A DNA stretch of 64,000 nt from assembly GCF_029784135.1 (NCBI RefSeq), contig NC_073746.1, positions 111,784,035 to 111,848,034 of the forward strand, in the 5' to 3' direction. Shown here piece by piece: positions 12,001 through 22,243 of this stretch. The translations under genes were made by a program, and so were the position numbers. Below the pieces are notes generated by a model. It made no database searches. It saw only the letters and a program-made list of their open reading frames with translations, and was not told the DNA's origin. Every line of letters begins with the position of its first letter. Position 1 is the first letter of the stretch. Origin of the DNA: Toxorhynchites rutilus septentrionalis (lineage: Eukaryota; Arthropoda; Insecta; Diptera; Culicidae).

Positions 12001-12317
12001 TTATTTAGTCACCAAGAAAGTAAATGTCGTTCTGAAGTTTTGTATGTGATTAGGTTTCGCTTGCCAGTAGCAAAACTTTCTCCACTAATGATGACAGCTG
12101 CGCTTATTTCGAGCATGTATTGTTCTGCGAGCACAAGAATGAATCATCAAGTGATTCTACAATAAAACATATTCAGGGCTACCAAACTGGTAGAATGGCT
12201 ATTTTAAAATATTCGTAGCATTATCAAATAATATCCGTAGTTATAAACAAGCGACTTGAATTAAAATTCAGCGTAGTTCTACGTCAACAATGCGGTCGTG
12301 TCCTAAACACAACCTCC
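9001..12317 (+). mobile_element. GACGTAG-family element, copy A (holds a foldback insertion)
   Basis: The left end TTTTTGACGTAGAACTACG is followed by the family block GCCAAATCAGAAAACAGGTC and AAAGTTAACGTTAATAACT. The right end is GCGTAGTTCTACGTCAACAA then TGCGGTCGTG. Both ends recur in other copies in the window. Without the foldback insertion (9953-11982 plus a 4-bp duplication) the element is ~1.28 kb. It has no intact ORF. Part of the interior (about 9690-9850) matches copies D and F on the opposite strand. Confidence 0.75.
9953..11982. mobile_element. 2.03-kb foldback (palindromic) element with AGAT duplication
   Basis: The two halves are inverted copies. The left starts GACGAATTTCATGCCAACTC and the reverse complement of the right starts GATGAATTTCATGCCAACTC. 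Similarity continues through GACATGGGTCATTTAAGCAA to near the centre around 10.95 kb. The same small reading frame appears in both arms, at 10353-10553 (-) and 11270-11521 (+). AGAT lies on both sides (9949-9952 and 11983-11986). Copy C of the host element shows the uninterrupted site (GATTAACAGATAGAGTTT near 29890), which proves insertion. The interior is extremely AT-rich. No transposase is visible, so it is presumably non-autonomous. Confidence 0.85.
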
Positions 12318-15094
12318 TATATATTTTTTCGATCTTCAGTTCTATACCTCTGAAAACTTCCTGTATTACTGTAACAAGTATACAGACTTACATTTGAATG
12401 ATCTGTCGCAACACTTTCGCTAGTCTTCTCAAAAAGCAAACAAAAAACACCTGAAATTAATGTTGCTCCAATTCAATTTTCATCTAGATTTAAAAATCTT
12501 AATGTAAATACAAAGTACCGAAGGGAATATTTCTTTGCCCCATGTCCCATTCGCCTTTTCGCTGCTGGAGCCAAACTACTAGAGATGCTCCGTCGCGTGA
12601 GAGAAATAAAATTTCCTCATAATAAAATTTTTATTAGATTTATTTTCAATTTTCCTGCAACCTCTAATGTTTCCCTGGGCAGATTTATGCCCTTCTTCTC
12701 AACGTGTTCGCTCTCGCTGCTCGCTTCCTAGCAGGTATACATTTACCTCGTCCGAAATAGCCACGTTGGCCGGGGCCTCCGTACTCCTCCCATCCCGGGT
12801 TCCATCATCGCACCGAGCACACAGATCATCGGAGTCTTATGGACTCCGCACCGGCTGCAAATGGTGCACCGCCATTCGGTCGGTGTTGGTTTCCTGTGCT
12901 GGTTCTTTCGGTCGTGAGGCCGTAAGATGCTACTATTAATACACCACGCTAATCCACACAGGCCGAGCGCCGCTACCGGCATCCATATAGGAAGCAGTTA
13001 ACGAACGCGCTCGGCTGGTGATTAATAGCGTCAATTTAATTATGAAAGATGGCGGTAAGACAACCCGCCGAGCGCTGCCGCGCGTTCATCTTCACCGACG
13101 CTCGGATGAGAAGGCATCGCGCACACTTTTCCTGGAGTCGCCAAGTCCCTGGAAAGTGGGTCTCAGCCAATCACACTTGAGTGTCACCCTTCGCAGTTTT
13201 ATTCAGTTCATGGAGGTTATTATCGACTGATTTGAGTATAAACTTACTGCCTGTTGTTAATGGAATGCAATAATAACAACTCAGCGTCGGCGTTGACTTC
13301 GAAGCGGGTTTATGCAGGATCCTGGTGGTGGCTGATGAATTCATGTTTGTTGGTTCATTAATTATCACCAACTCGCTAATGAAATTAATTGATTATCTCT
13401 GCTAGATGGCTCACTAGTACACAGATTGACTTGCTGGATGTTGTTTATGTAGAAGAAACGCATTTGAGTACACATTTCAACGGACGCAAATCGTGAAGTT
13501 TCGAACCACGGTATGAACTGGGTGACTCATTGTGTGCGGAAAATGCAAATCGGATCACAACTTTCCATAGATCCCAAAACGGGGCCGGCCGGTCTGTGTA
13601 GGTTAAATGAATTTTCTGCATAACAATGCCTAATTGAATTCAATTCCATCTATCCCCGCGTGTTGTTTTTTTCTTCTTTTTTTTGTCATTCGTCGTTCTG
13701 TTTTTTCCTCCAACATTTGCAAGTATCATGTGCGATGCAAATATGATGAAGAGATGACAATGGTATTATAATGTAGTCAAATATGCGCAAAATCATGTAT
13801 GCACATATGTCGGTCTGGTGGTTGAATGTAGAACTCGAACTGAATTGAATGAATAGCAGATGCGTTAAGGAGTGATTCAGTTTTCTTTTTTTTTCGCATT
13901 ACAGATGCGATCCGAGAACTGTATCAATTAAAATTGTTTTCGCAAATGCGTATGAGCTTGGCATGAATTTAGCAAACGTCGTCGGTCGACCGGTTCCACT
14001 AACCAACCCGTTCGCTGTTTCTCTCTTCATTTTGTGTTAATATTATTGGAAATTTACTGCTCGTGGATATCATCCTTGAGGTTGAAATGCGCAAACTGAG
14101 CCGCCGCCTGAAATACCGGTATGATAATGGGGACGTCAGTTTTATGGTAAAATGTGATGTTCGCCTTGGGCGTTCAAGGCATTCATCCAAGGTTTTCGTC
14201 GATTTTTTTTCCTCATATTTTCCGGCTCATAATAGACCTTCAGAAAAATTTACTGATAAGACTGGCGAATGACATTCTACCAAATGGACAGAAAAATACA
14301 CGACCCTGAAGGATCCGAAAATAGTTTTATATAAACTATCGGTTGAATTTTCATCATACAATCTTCAAAGTCATCTAATACTTTGAGGGTCTGAGAAAAA
14401 AAAAAATCTTGTCAGAACTACTTGTTAAGAGTGTTCTTAATTAGAACAGTAGAGAAAAAGTTGCTCGATTTGAACGTGTGAACCCTGTTCTTCGGCTCCA
14501 AAGTCAGTTAGAGTCGAAGTCATATATTACTCCTAAACTTCTGATAGAATTAACTTATATTATTATTGTATTGTTTCGGGTCAGTTGTATGTAAATATAA
14601 TCTTATAGGACAGCAAAATAAATCATTGATGAAAATCAAGACTACGCGCACTTCACATCACTCAAAAAGCCATCGCGAAAGTACGATTTGTAACATCCAT
14701 CCTATTTGTCAAATTTAACTTCCTGTGGTTAATACTTCTATCCAGGGATAGAATTCATAAATGAAAAGATGACTGGAACATTCAGGGACATTTTCATTGT
14801 TTATTTGTTTATTTGTTATAATAAAGAGTATTTCAAATTATTAACTCATGTTTTCATATCTGGCATTGGGTCTCCAAATATATGGTTTTGTTGTTTGACA
14901 ATTTAAAATGTCGGTTTTTCATCCCATCTCAATATAGTGAAAAGATGAATGAGTGACACGTCGTTGCATTAACTCCAATTGTCAATATCTGCTGTGCAAA
15001 TGAAGTGCCCATATGATCCGTAACTCTTCGCCTTTTTTCTTTTAACCTTTTTTCCCTCTAATTCTTCTTGTTAATTTTCTTCTTTTTTCCTGTC
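12318..15094. other. Unassigned, partly single-copy-looking DNA
   Basis: No coding gene recognised. 12540-13620 is noticeably less AT-rich than its surroundings and rich in CG dinucleotides and ATTA motifs, like mosquito unique DNA or an intron. ORFs here (for example 12667-12939) overlap on both strands and show no domain. 13620-15094 is AT-rich without recognisable repeats. Confidence 0.4.
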
Positions 15095-16345
15095 ATTTGC
15101 ATGTTTTTTCTTATTTTCATTTACCTTCAATTCAATTCCTTTTTCTTCTTAATTTTATTTTTAAATATTTTTTCTTTTTTTTCTTCTTCTCTTTGTTTTC
15201 GACCCATTATTTTTTTTTCTCCCTTTTCTTTTTATTCTCCTTTTTAATCTTCTCGTTATATTTGTTCTTCGTTTTCTATTATGCCTTTTTTTTCTTATAC
15301 TTTTCCAATTTTGCTAAAATTCCTCTGTATCCTGTTTCTCCTCCTTTTTACTCTCATCTCTACATCTTTTTTTTATTCTTCTACATCTTCAATTGTGCTA
15401 ATATTCCTGAGGAACTTCGCCATTTTTCTTCTATCGATTATTTGTATGGTACGGTTAACGTTTTGGGGCAAACAATTATTCATTGTAATTTACAAATAAC
15501 AGATTTCTTTTCTACTTTTTCATTCTTCTTTTTCTTGTTTTTTTTTCTTTCTTTTTTTCCGGTTCATTCGTGTTTTTCCTTTTATTTTTCATTGTCTTCT
15601 TTTAATTACTTTTATTCTACGTTATTCTCCTTTTTCAAATGCTTTTTCCGTTTTCCTCTTATTACTCTTGTATTTTTCTTCGTTTTTACTTTTTGATTCT
15701 TCGTTTTCTTTTTCTATTATTTTTCTTCTGCTTATACATCATCTTTCTTCTATTCTTCAATTGTGCTAAAATTCCTGTGGAACTTCGTCAGTTTTACTCT
15801 TTTACTTGTTTTTCTCGCGGTTCATCCGAGCTTAGAATTGTAACATTCTTGGGGAAACGGTCCAGTGAAATTGGATTATCGCAACATCTGCAGAGTAATG
15901 TAGTTGTAACCTACAGGATTTGCAAGAATTATAATTGTATCTGCGGAAGCTAGTAGATCCATTGAGACGTGAAATGGACCTGTGTTTATGATCGAGATAG
16001 CAATAGATCGCAAACGCAATCTCACAATCGTGATAGTAAGATTGTCTATTAATATGTGTTGCTTGCTTAAACAATGTTGTTTCTTCATTTCTTTTTCCCT
16101 TTTTTTTCGTGTTCTTATTTTGAATTATTTTCCTTCTTCTTCCTTTTTGTTTTTTTACCCTTTTTAAATTTTTTTCTTCGTTTTCTTTTTCTTTTGTGAC
16201 ATCTTTTTATTTTTATTCTTCTACATCTTCAATTGTTCTAAAATTCCTAAGGAGCTTCGCCATTTTTACTGTACTGTAGTTTCCAAATAACAGATCTCTT
16301 TTCTATTTTTTCTTTTTTTTTCATTTCGAACCCGTCGGTAAAGAA
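15095..16345. repeat. Pyrimidine-rich tract with three decayed SINE-tail-like units
   Basis: The plus strand is almost all T and C. Three units near 15385, 15757 and 16226 read CTTCAATTGTGCTAATATTCC then TGAGGAACTTCGCC or close variants. This resembles the reverse complement of the Feilai-like SINE tail (TTCAATGGCACTAACGTTCC, AGAGGAACTTCGCC). Units 1 and 3 also share AAATAACAGAT and a following T-rich stretch. The 199-codon frame at 15097-15696 is a by-product of the T-richness. Confidence 0.65.
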
Positions 16346-16649
16346 CACGTCTTGATTGAATCAATTAATACGCGTATTCTAGTACAAATCGGTTTTATCA
16401 AAACTTTTGTAATAAGGAATTCCTCTGAAATTGTTGTTCACTGTCTTCTATTGCTACACACGGCTGGGGATTATATTTTTTGCTAACAAATTAACGAGCC
16501 AGTTTTTTTGCGAATGTTTGAATTCATAGCGGGTAACGGATATAAGTTCCTGTAATAGACGAAAAGTTATTTCTGATTTTTTTGTATTTCCGAATTCATG
16601 AATAATTTCACGTTTAACCAATAGTCGATAGTGGCAAAATTTGAAATTT

Positions 16650-17725
16650 TAACTCTGAGCACTGAATTCTCTGCATTCTCTGAACTCTCTGAATTTTCTG
16701 AACTCTCTAAAATCTCCTGATCTCTTTGAATTTTCAGAACTCTGAACTCTCTGAATTTTCTGAACTCAGATCTTTCTGAACTCTGAACTTCGAACTCTCT
16801 GAACTCTGAACTCTCTGGACTCCGAACTTTCTGAACTCTGAACCCCTGGACTTTGAACTCTGAACTTTATGAAATTTGAACTCTCTATACTCTGAACTTT
16901 CTAATCTCCGAACTCTCTGAGCTCTGAATCTTAAACTCTCTGAATTCTAAACTTTGAACTCACTGAACTCTGAACTTTGAACTCTCTGAAGTCTGAACTT
17001 TCTGAAATCCGAGCTCTCTGAAGTCTGAACTTTGAGCTCTCTGAACTCTGAACTCCAAGAACTCTAAACTTTAACTCTCTGAAAACTCTGAACTTCGAAC
17101 TCTTTGAACTCTGAACTTTGAACTTTCTGAACTCCGAATTCTTTGAACTTTTAACTCTCTGAACACTGAACTCTCTAATTTTCGAACTTTCTGAACTCTG
17201 ATATTTGAACTCTCTGAAATCTGAACACTCCCTTGGCCGAGTGGTTAGCGTCACAACTAACATGCCGGGTGTTCGGGTTCGATTCCCGTTCTGGTCGGGG
17301 GAATTTTTCGTCAAAGAAATTTCCTCCGACTTGCACTGTGATCACGCGTATTCTAGAGCTTGCCACTCAGAATGCATTCAAGGCGTGTTACTTGGCATAG
17401 AAATCTCAACTAAGTACTAATAAAAATGACGCAAGTAATACTACGTTGAGACGGCGAAGTTCCTCTAGGAACGTTAGTGCCATTGAAGAAGAAGAAGAAA
17501 GAAGAAGAGAGAAATCTGAACACTTTACATTCTGAACTCTATGAACTCTTTGATCTCTGAACTCTAGATTCTCTGAACTCTGAACTCTTAACTTTGAACT
17601 CTCTACATTCAGAACTCTCTGAACTTTGAATTCACTCGACTATCCGAACTTTGAAGTTTGAACTTAGAACTTTAAGTTATGAATTCCGAACTTTAAAATC
17701 TGTACTCTGAGCCTTTGTATATTTC
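16650..17725. repeat. CTGAACTCT minisatellite
   Basis: Imperfect tandem array of 7-14-bp units of the type CTGAACTCT, CTGAACTTTGAACTCT. It is interrupted by a SINE at 17230-17510. Minus-strand ORFs such as 16931-17314 are translations of the array and not genes. Confidence 0.85.
17230..17510 (+). mobile_element. Full-length Feilai-like SINE with TSD
   Basis: Same family and near-identical body as 7753-8024, with A box CTTGGCCGAGTGGTTAGCG and B box GGTTCGATTCCC, ending in a GAA/GAAA tail. A 14-bp duplication GAAATCTGAACACT of minisatellite sequence flanks it (17216-17229, 17511-17524). Confidence 0.9.
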
Positions 17726-17755
17726 TGGTTACATTATTTTGGCTAACAACATTTA

Positions 17756-18996
17756 AAGGGTGTGTCACATCAAATTGCATCACGGAAAAAACGCTGTAGA
17801 AATTCGCCCAGTAGACCGATCCTTTTGAAAATTTTAGACAGTAAAATAAAAACTATTAAACAACTTTTGGCATTTTCTTTTTATTCATACTTCGAGCCCA
17901 AGCCCGTATGCTCGCACCTTCCTCTTTACCCCGTCCATAAGGTTATGTACAACGTCAGGTTGTAGTTTTTTTTAACAGAAATCCATTTTCTCTTGAAATC
18001 CGCCTCTAATTTGACAACTTTTGGGTTCTTCCGGAGGGCCTGCTTCATAATCGCCCAATATTTCTCTATTGGGCGAAGCTCCGGCGCGTTGGGCGGGTTC
18101 ATTTCCTTTGGCCAGAAGATGGTCGGGCCCTCGTGCTGCTTCAAAAGTGGTAGTAAGCGCTTCTGTAGGCACTCCTTAAGGTAAACCTGCCCGTTTACCG
18201 TGCCGGTCATCACGAAGGGGGCGCTCCGCTTTCCGCAAGAGCAGATCGCTTGCCACACCATGTACTTTTTGGCAAACTTGGATAGTTTCTGCTTGCGAAT
18301 CTCCTCCGGAACGCTGAATTTGTCCTCTGCGGAGAAGAACAACAGGCCCGGCAGCTGACGAAAGTCCGCTTTGACGTCGGTTTCGTCGTCCATTACCAGG
18401 TAATGCGGCTTCGTCAGCATTTCGGTGTACAGCTTCCGGGCTCGCGTCTTCCCCACCATGTTTTGCCTTTCGTCGCGGTTTCGCCTTCTGAGCCTTTCGA
18501 GCCTTCTGAACTTTGCATGTACGCAGGCCCTCCCGCTGCTTGGTCCGCTGGACGAATGAACTTGACAAATTCAGCTTATTAGCAACATCCCGGACCGAAC
18601 TTCTCGGATCACGTCTAAACTGCTTAACTACGCGCTTGTGATCTTTTTCACTGACGGAGCATCCATTTTTGCCGTTCTTCACCTTCCGGTCGATGGTTAG
18701 GTTCTCGAAGTATCGTTTTAGTACTCTGCTGACCGTGGATTGGACGATTCCCAGCATCTTACCGATGTCCCGATGTGATAACTCCGGATTCTCGAAATGA
18801 ATGCGCAGGATTAATTCACGACGCTCTTTTTCGTTCGACGACATTTTTCCAAATTTACGAAAAATTGACAGTGAAGCATGGCCAACGTGATCTATACACT
18901 CTTATCTGATTATAAGCGAAAACTGAAGATATAATTCCTAAAAATTAAATTTCTACAGCGTTTTTTCCGTGATGCAATTTGATGAGACACACCCTT
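17756..18996 (-). mobile_element. ITmD37E (DD37E Tc1/mariner) element, deleted copy 1
   Basis: Terminal inverted repeats start AAGGGTGTGTCACATCAAAT (the right end carries GAGACAC for GTGACAC), with TA at 17754-17755 and 18997-18998. It is about 56 bp shorter than copy 2. It inserted into the RFC3-like pseudogene, whose last matching codons (IKNCD) stop at its right edge. Confidence 0.93.
17926..18844 (-). pseudogene. DD37E transposase, frameshifted and lacking the second aspartate
   Basis: Transposase starting at 18844 (MSSNEKERREL). The helix-turn-helix part (HRDIGKMLGIVQSTVSRVLK) and second DNA-binding part are intact. A frameshift near 18480 follows a duplicated segment (KARKAQKAK region). 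The catalytic core resumes in another frame with MDDETDVKADF (first D) and ELRPIEKYW (E). The segment holding the second D (WPDLASCHYS in copy 2) is deleted, so WP runs into KEMNPPN. It cannot be active. Confidence 0.93.
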
Positions 18997-18999
18997 TAT

Positions 19000-19810
19000 C
19001 GCAATTTTTAATCAGATTCGGTACCAATCCACAGATTATAAAATTCGATAGAACGCCTTGTGATAGCTGCTGGTATAGCTGTTCCCTCACCACTTCCAGC
19101 TTCTGTGGACTTTGTTCGAGGGAAATCTGATTGGCGATTTCTCGATGGAATATTGGCCAGTCGATTCCCGGCACCTCTTAGTTGACCATGAACGGTTAGT
19201 GTTGTACCTTGCAAGCTTCCAGCATGAGGATAGCATAATTCTTTTCGCTAGCTCCGAAGGAATGTGCTGAAATGCAAATAGTGTTGTTACATTCATGAAA
19301 CGAACAAATGACAATCTTACATTTAAAATTTTAGGAATATCCTCCTAAGATAGAGCCGGCACTCTTATTCCCAAGCAACGACTCCTAACCGCGGGAATAA
19401 CCCGTGGAGAAGAATTGGCGCACAAAATCAATCTGCATGTAGACAAATACTTTTCAATGGTTCTTCTCAGCGCATCCTGAGTATCTTTGGTCAACTAATC
19501 CACCTCGGACAAGACGAGTCTCATATTCACTGGGATCAATTTGCTTCCGACACGACCACCCTGTTATATATCCCGACAACCGATTAATTGAACTCCATGT
19601 GGTAATTACTGCTGATGGTCCTGATTTCCATCATCCGGTTCGAGGGCGTTGTGAAGTTCATTATCTCATTGCGTAGCCGTTCCGCGGCCGGTTGGTAAAG
19701 TTTCCGCAGCAGACACATGATGCGAGTTTTCTTACTGGCCTGGAATGACCGTAGAACATGCGGGAAGTCTCCCTGGTAGCTTTCGTGTTGGCCTTTGTCA
19801 GAACAAATGT
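19000..19810 (-). pseudogene. RfC3: Replication factor C subunit 3 (RfC38-like) pseudogene retaining an intron
   Basis: Degenerate copy of the clamp-loader subunit RFC3. Matching blocks in order on the minus strand: GDFPHVL, KKTRIMCLL, MNFTTPSNR and SSNYHMEFN (19584-19800); KQIDPSE, LSEVD-stop-LTKD, ALRRTIEKYLSTCRLILCAN, RVIPAVRSRCLGIRVPA (19330-19560); PSELAKRI, ILMLEACKVQH, EVPGIDWPIFHREIANQ, QLYQQLSQG, LIKNCD (19005-19266). The P-loop GPSGAGKKT is degraded to SFQASKKT, and several frameshifts, in-frame stops and short deletions are present. 19267-19320 has GTAAGA...TTTCAG borders and separates two coding blocks, so it is a retained 54-nt intron. The copy therefore arose by DNA duplication, not retroposition. 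The C-terminus is lost at the DD37E insertion. It clearly does not encode a working subunit. Confidence 0.88.
19267..19320 (-). other. Retained intron in the RFC3 pseudogene
   Basis: On the minus strand GTAAGATTG opens and GCATTTCAG closes a 54-nt segment lying between codons for EDIPKILN and HIPSELAKRI. Size and borders are typical of short insect introns. Confidence 0.75.
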
Positions 19811-19826
19811 CCTCACCTCCAGAGAT

Positions 19827-19892
19827 GCCATTTATACACATCAACGTTTCAGATTTCGTCAAAAATCTGAAACGTTGATGTGTCTAAATGGC
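19827..19892. repeat. 30-bp-arm perfect hairpin
   Basis: GCCATTTATACACATCAACG and the following ten bases pair with 19863-19892 across a 6-nt loop, with one mismatch in 30. It lies just upstream of the RFC3 pseudogene. It may be a relic of a tiny foldback element or a template-switch product. Confidence 0.85.
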
Positions 19893-19894
19893 AG

Positions 19895-21227
19895 ATATTT
19901 TTGTAACTGCGAGAATAGCAAAGTAATGTATGAAAAAAGGGGTTGTTAGCGCAGGGAATCAAGTCATAAAGAGAAGAAATACCATATCCCTGCAGTCTGC
20001 AACAGGATAGACAGGATTGTGTTGAATCAATTGCGAACATGTCTACAAATTTAGCATCCTTGCAATGATGAGAAACAAATTTGGTAAAAAAAAATCGAAG
20101 TCGAACGGGTTTCAAAATAAGTACTAAGTACTAATACGAATGACATGTGTAATACTACGTAGAGTTGGCGAAGTGCCACTAAAAACGTTAAGGCCATCTG
20201 AAAAGATGAAAAGAAAATACATGTCTGAAAATACAAAATTCTTCAAATTGTAATTAAAATGAAACTGTATATTTACATCTGGCATCCCTGGTCGTGAAGA
20301 ACGAACACAAAGAGGCGAATGTTGTGAATATCGCCAAACACCAAACCATCAGCTAGACTTTTGAGTGTCGCACTATTCTGACATTTCAGCAACAGGACAC
20401 TCACCAAGGAGCTCGGATTTTTGCTGTCAAGTAGAAGCACACCATGTGTTCAGAGAAGTGGAACTTGAGAGAAAAAAGTGGCAACGAATTGTGGCAAGAA
20501 AATGTAAACAATGAAAAAATTGACAGATGGTTTACGCTCTAAAAATTGAACATAATGTTAAGATGTCTCTAAAAGGGTGGGAGACTTCATATATAAGGTG
20601 GGAGGTTCGTATATAATGTTATTAATGTTATCATCATCATGATAAACACGGCGAATGGGATAGAAATTACGAACTAAAATTTGAATAAAATATACATATA
20701 GACGCTGAAACGCTGTGGACAAATATTATAATGCATTTTTATTGGTTTATGTATAATGCATTATCAAAATAAACCCATATGTATTATAATCATAACTTGC
20801 TGTGCTATTCATAACTACATTTATGGTTGTATTCCACCAATGATGACAAATGTGTAATTTACGAATGAAGCTTCGCCATAGAAACTGAACATTGAATAAA
20901 AAAAATTAAAATGTGGTAAGAGCATCAGTTGAAATATTTTAAAACATTCTCATCGGAATAAATTGAATGATACATTCATTATACGACTAAATAATGTATG
21001 TATGCCTAAAATACAATATAAAAATAGGATTTCTGAATAAATTTCTTTTTTTCAGTTTCGAACACACCCCGTAAAAAGCCATTTTTATTTTTTTAAATAC
21101 CCTCTCTTGGTATTGTACCTAGAATTTACAAGGTAATGCAACGTTAACGTCAATTAGTTTCTAGTAATCAGCTTTTTAGTTGCAGGGGAAATTAACACAA
21201 AACTATATTTTTTTAGTATTATATATA
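19895..21227. other. Unassigned; contains a decayed SINE tail
   Basis: No gene seen. 20124-20215 (AGTACTAAGTACTAATACGA ... GGCGAAGTGCC) is a diverged, 5'-truncated piece of the Feilai-like SINE on the plus strand. The remainder is AT-rich. Confidence 0.5.
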
Positions 21228-22243
21228 TTCCATGCCAAACCGACATAGTGGTTCTCAGATGGGAATTTTTTTTGGGCGGAACGGAGTTTTCCGGGTCAGC
21301 TAGTTTTTTGAAATATTTTTTCTCGAAAGTTGAGGTATTTTTAGATAACATATCCAAAAATGTGTTCTTTTTCATTTCTAAATTATGATTTTTCAAATTT
21401 AACCGATGGTTCAAAAATAATTTTTTTCCTTTTTTCCAAAAATGAAGTTTTTCAAAAATTCATAACTTTTGAACCGATTCAGATAATCGACATAGTTAAT
21501 TGAGGTCAATAATTTCACACTTGCAAAAAATATTTTATTTATTTATAAAAAATAGATACAATTATTAATCACGAAAACAAAATTTTTTTTTTCGCAAGTG
21601 CAATATTTTTCCAAAAAATTCTAGGCTTTAATTTGATATATCGATCATCTGAATCGCTCTAGCATTTCAAATGTTGTGTAATTTTGAGCATAGGAAAAAG
21701 GGGAAGAAATTAATATTCCGAACTATCGGTCAACTTTAAAAAATTATAACTCAAAAAAGAAAAAAAAAGAGCATATCTAATTTTGAGTAAAAATGTAAAT
21801 GTGTAAAAAATACTCAGTTTTCAAGAAAAAAATATAGAAAAATATAGCGCCGTTGGACCCGAAACCATGTACTCTATAAAAACGGATACAATCAAGAATT
21901 GCGAAAACAAAATTCAAATTTCTTGCAAGTTTGATATTTTTTTATTCTAAAAATTACTAGCTAATTGACTTCAATTTGATGTATCATATGTATATAAGCA
22001 TAACCATATAACAATAACCATAAGGGCATATTATCTAATATCGATATGGCATATATATCGATCATCTGAATCGGCTTAGTGGTTCGAAAGTTATGAGTTT
22101 TTGATAAAAGTTGTTTTTAGGAAAAAGTGAAAAAAAAATCGAATCACCCAAAAAAAAAATACAGCTTCAATGTTTCACCATAACGAAAACAATCTACCAA
22201 TTTTCACGAAAATCTGAAAACCACAATTTCAGTTGGCATGGAA
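21228..22243. mobile_element. ~1-kb AT-rich element with inverted ends
   Basis: It begins TTCCATGCCAAACCGACATA and, read from the other strand, ends TTCCATGCCAACTGAAATTG. Both are followed by GTGGTTYTCAGAT. The interior has two partly similar segments carrying ATCGATCATCTGAATCG (near 21640 and 22057). No ORF of transposase type was found. Terminal repeats of ~33 bp at ~75% identity suggest an old non-autonomous DNA element. Confidence 0.6.

Noticed and set aside
15097..15696. 199-codon plus-strand frame rich in F, L and S
   Set aside because: Composition follows directly from the T/C-rich tract. No start context, domain or homologous copy supports a protein.
16931..17314. 127-codon minus frame
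   Set aside because: Runs across the CTGAACTCT minisatellite and the SINE head; no domain.
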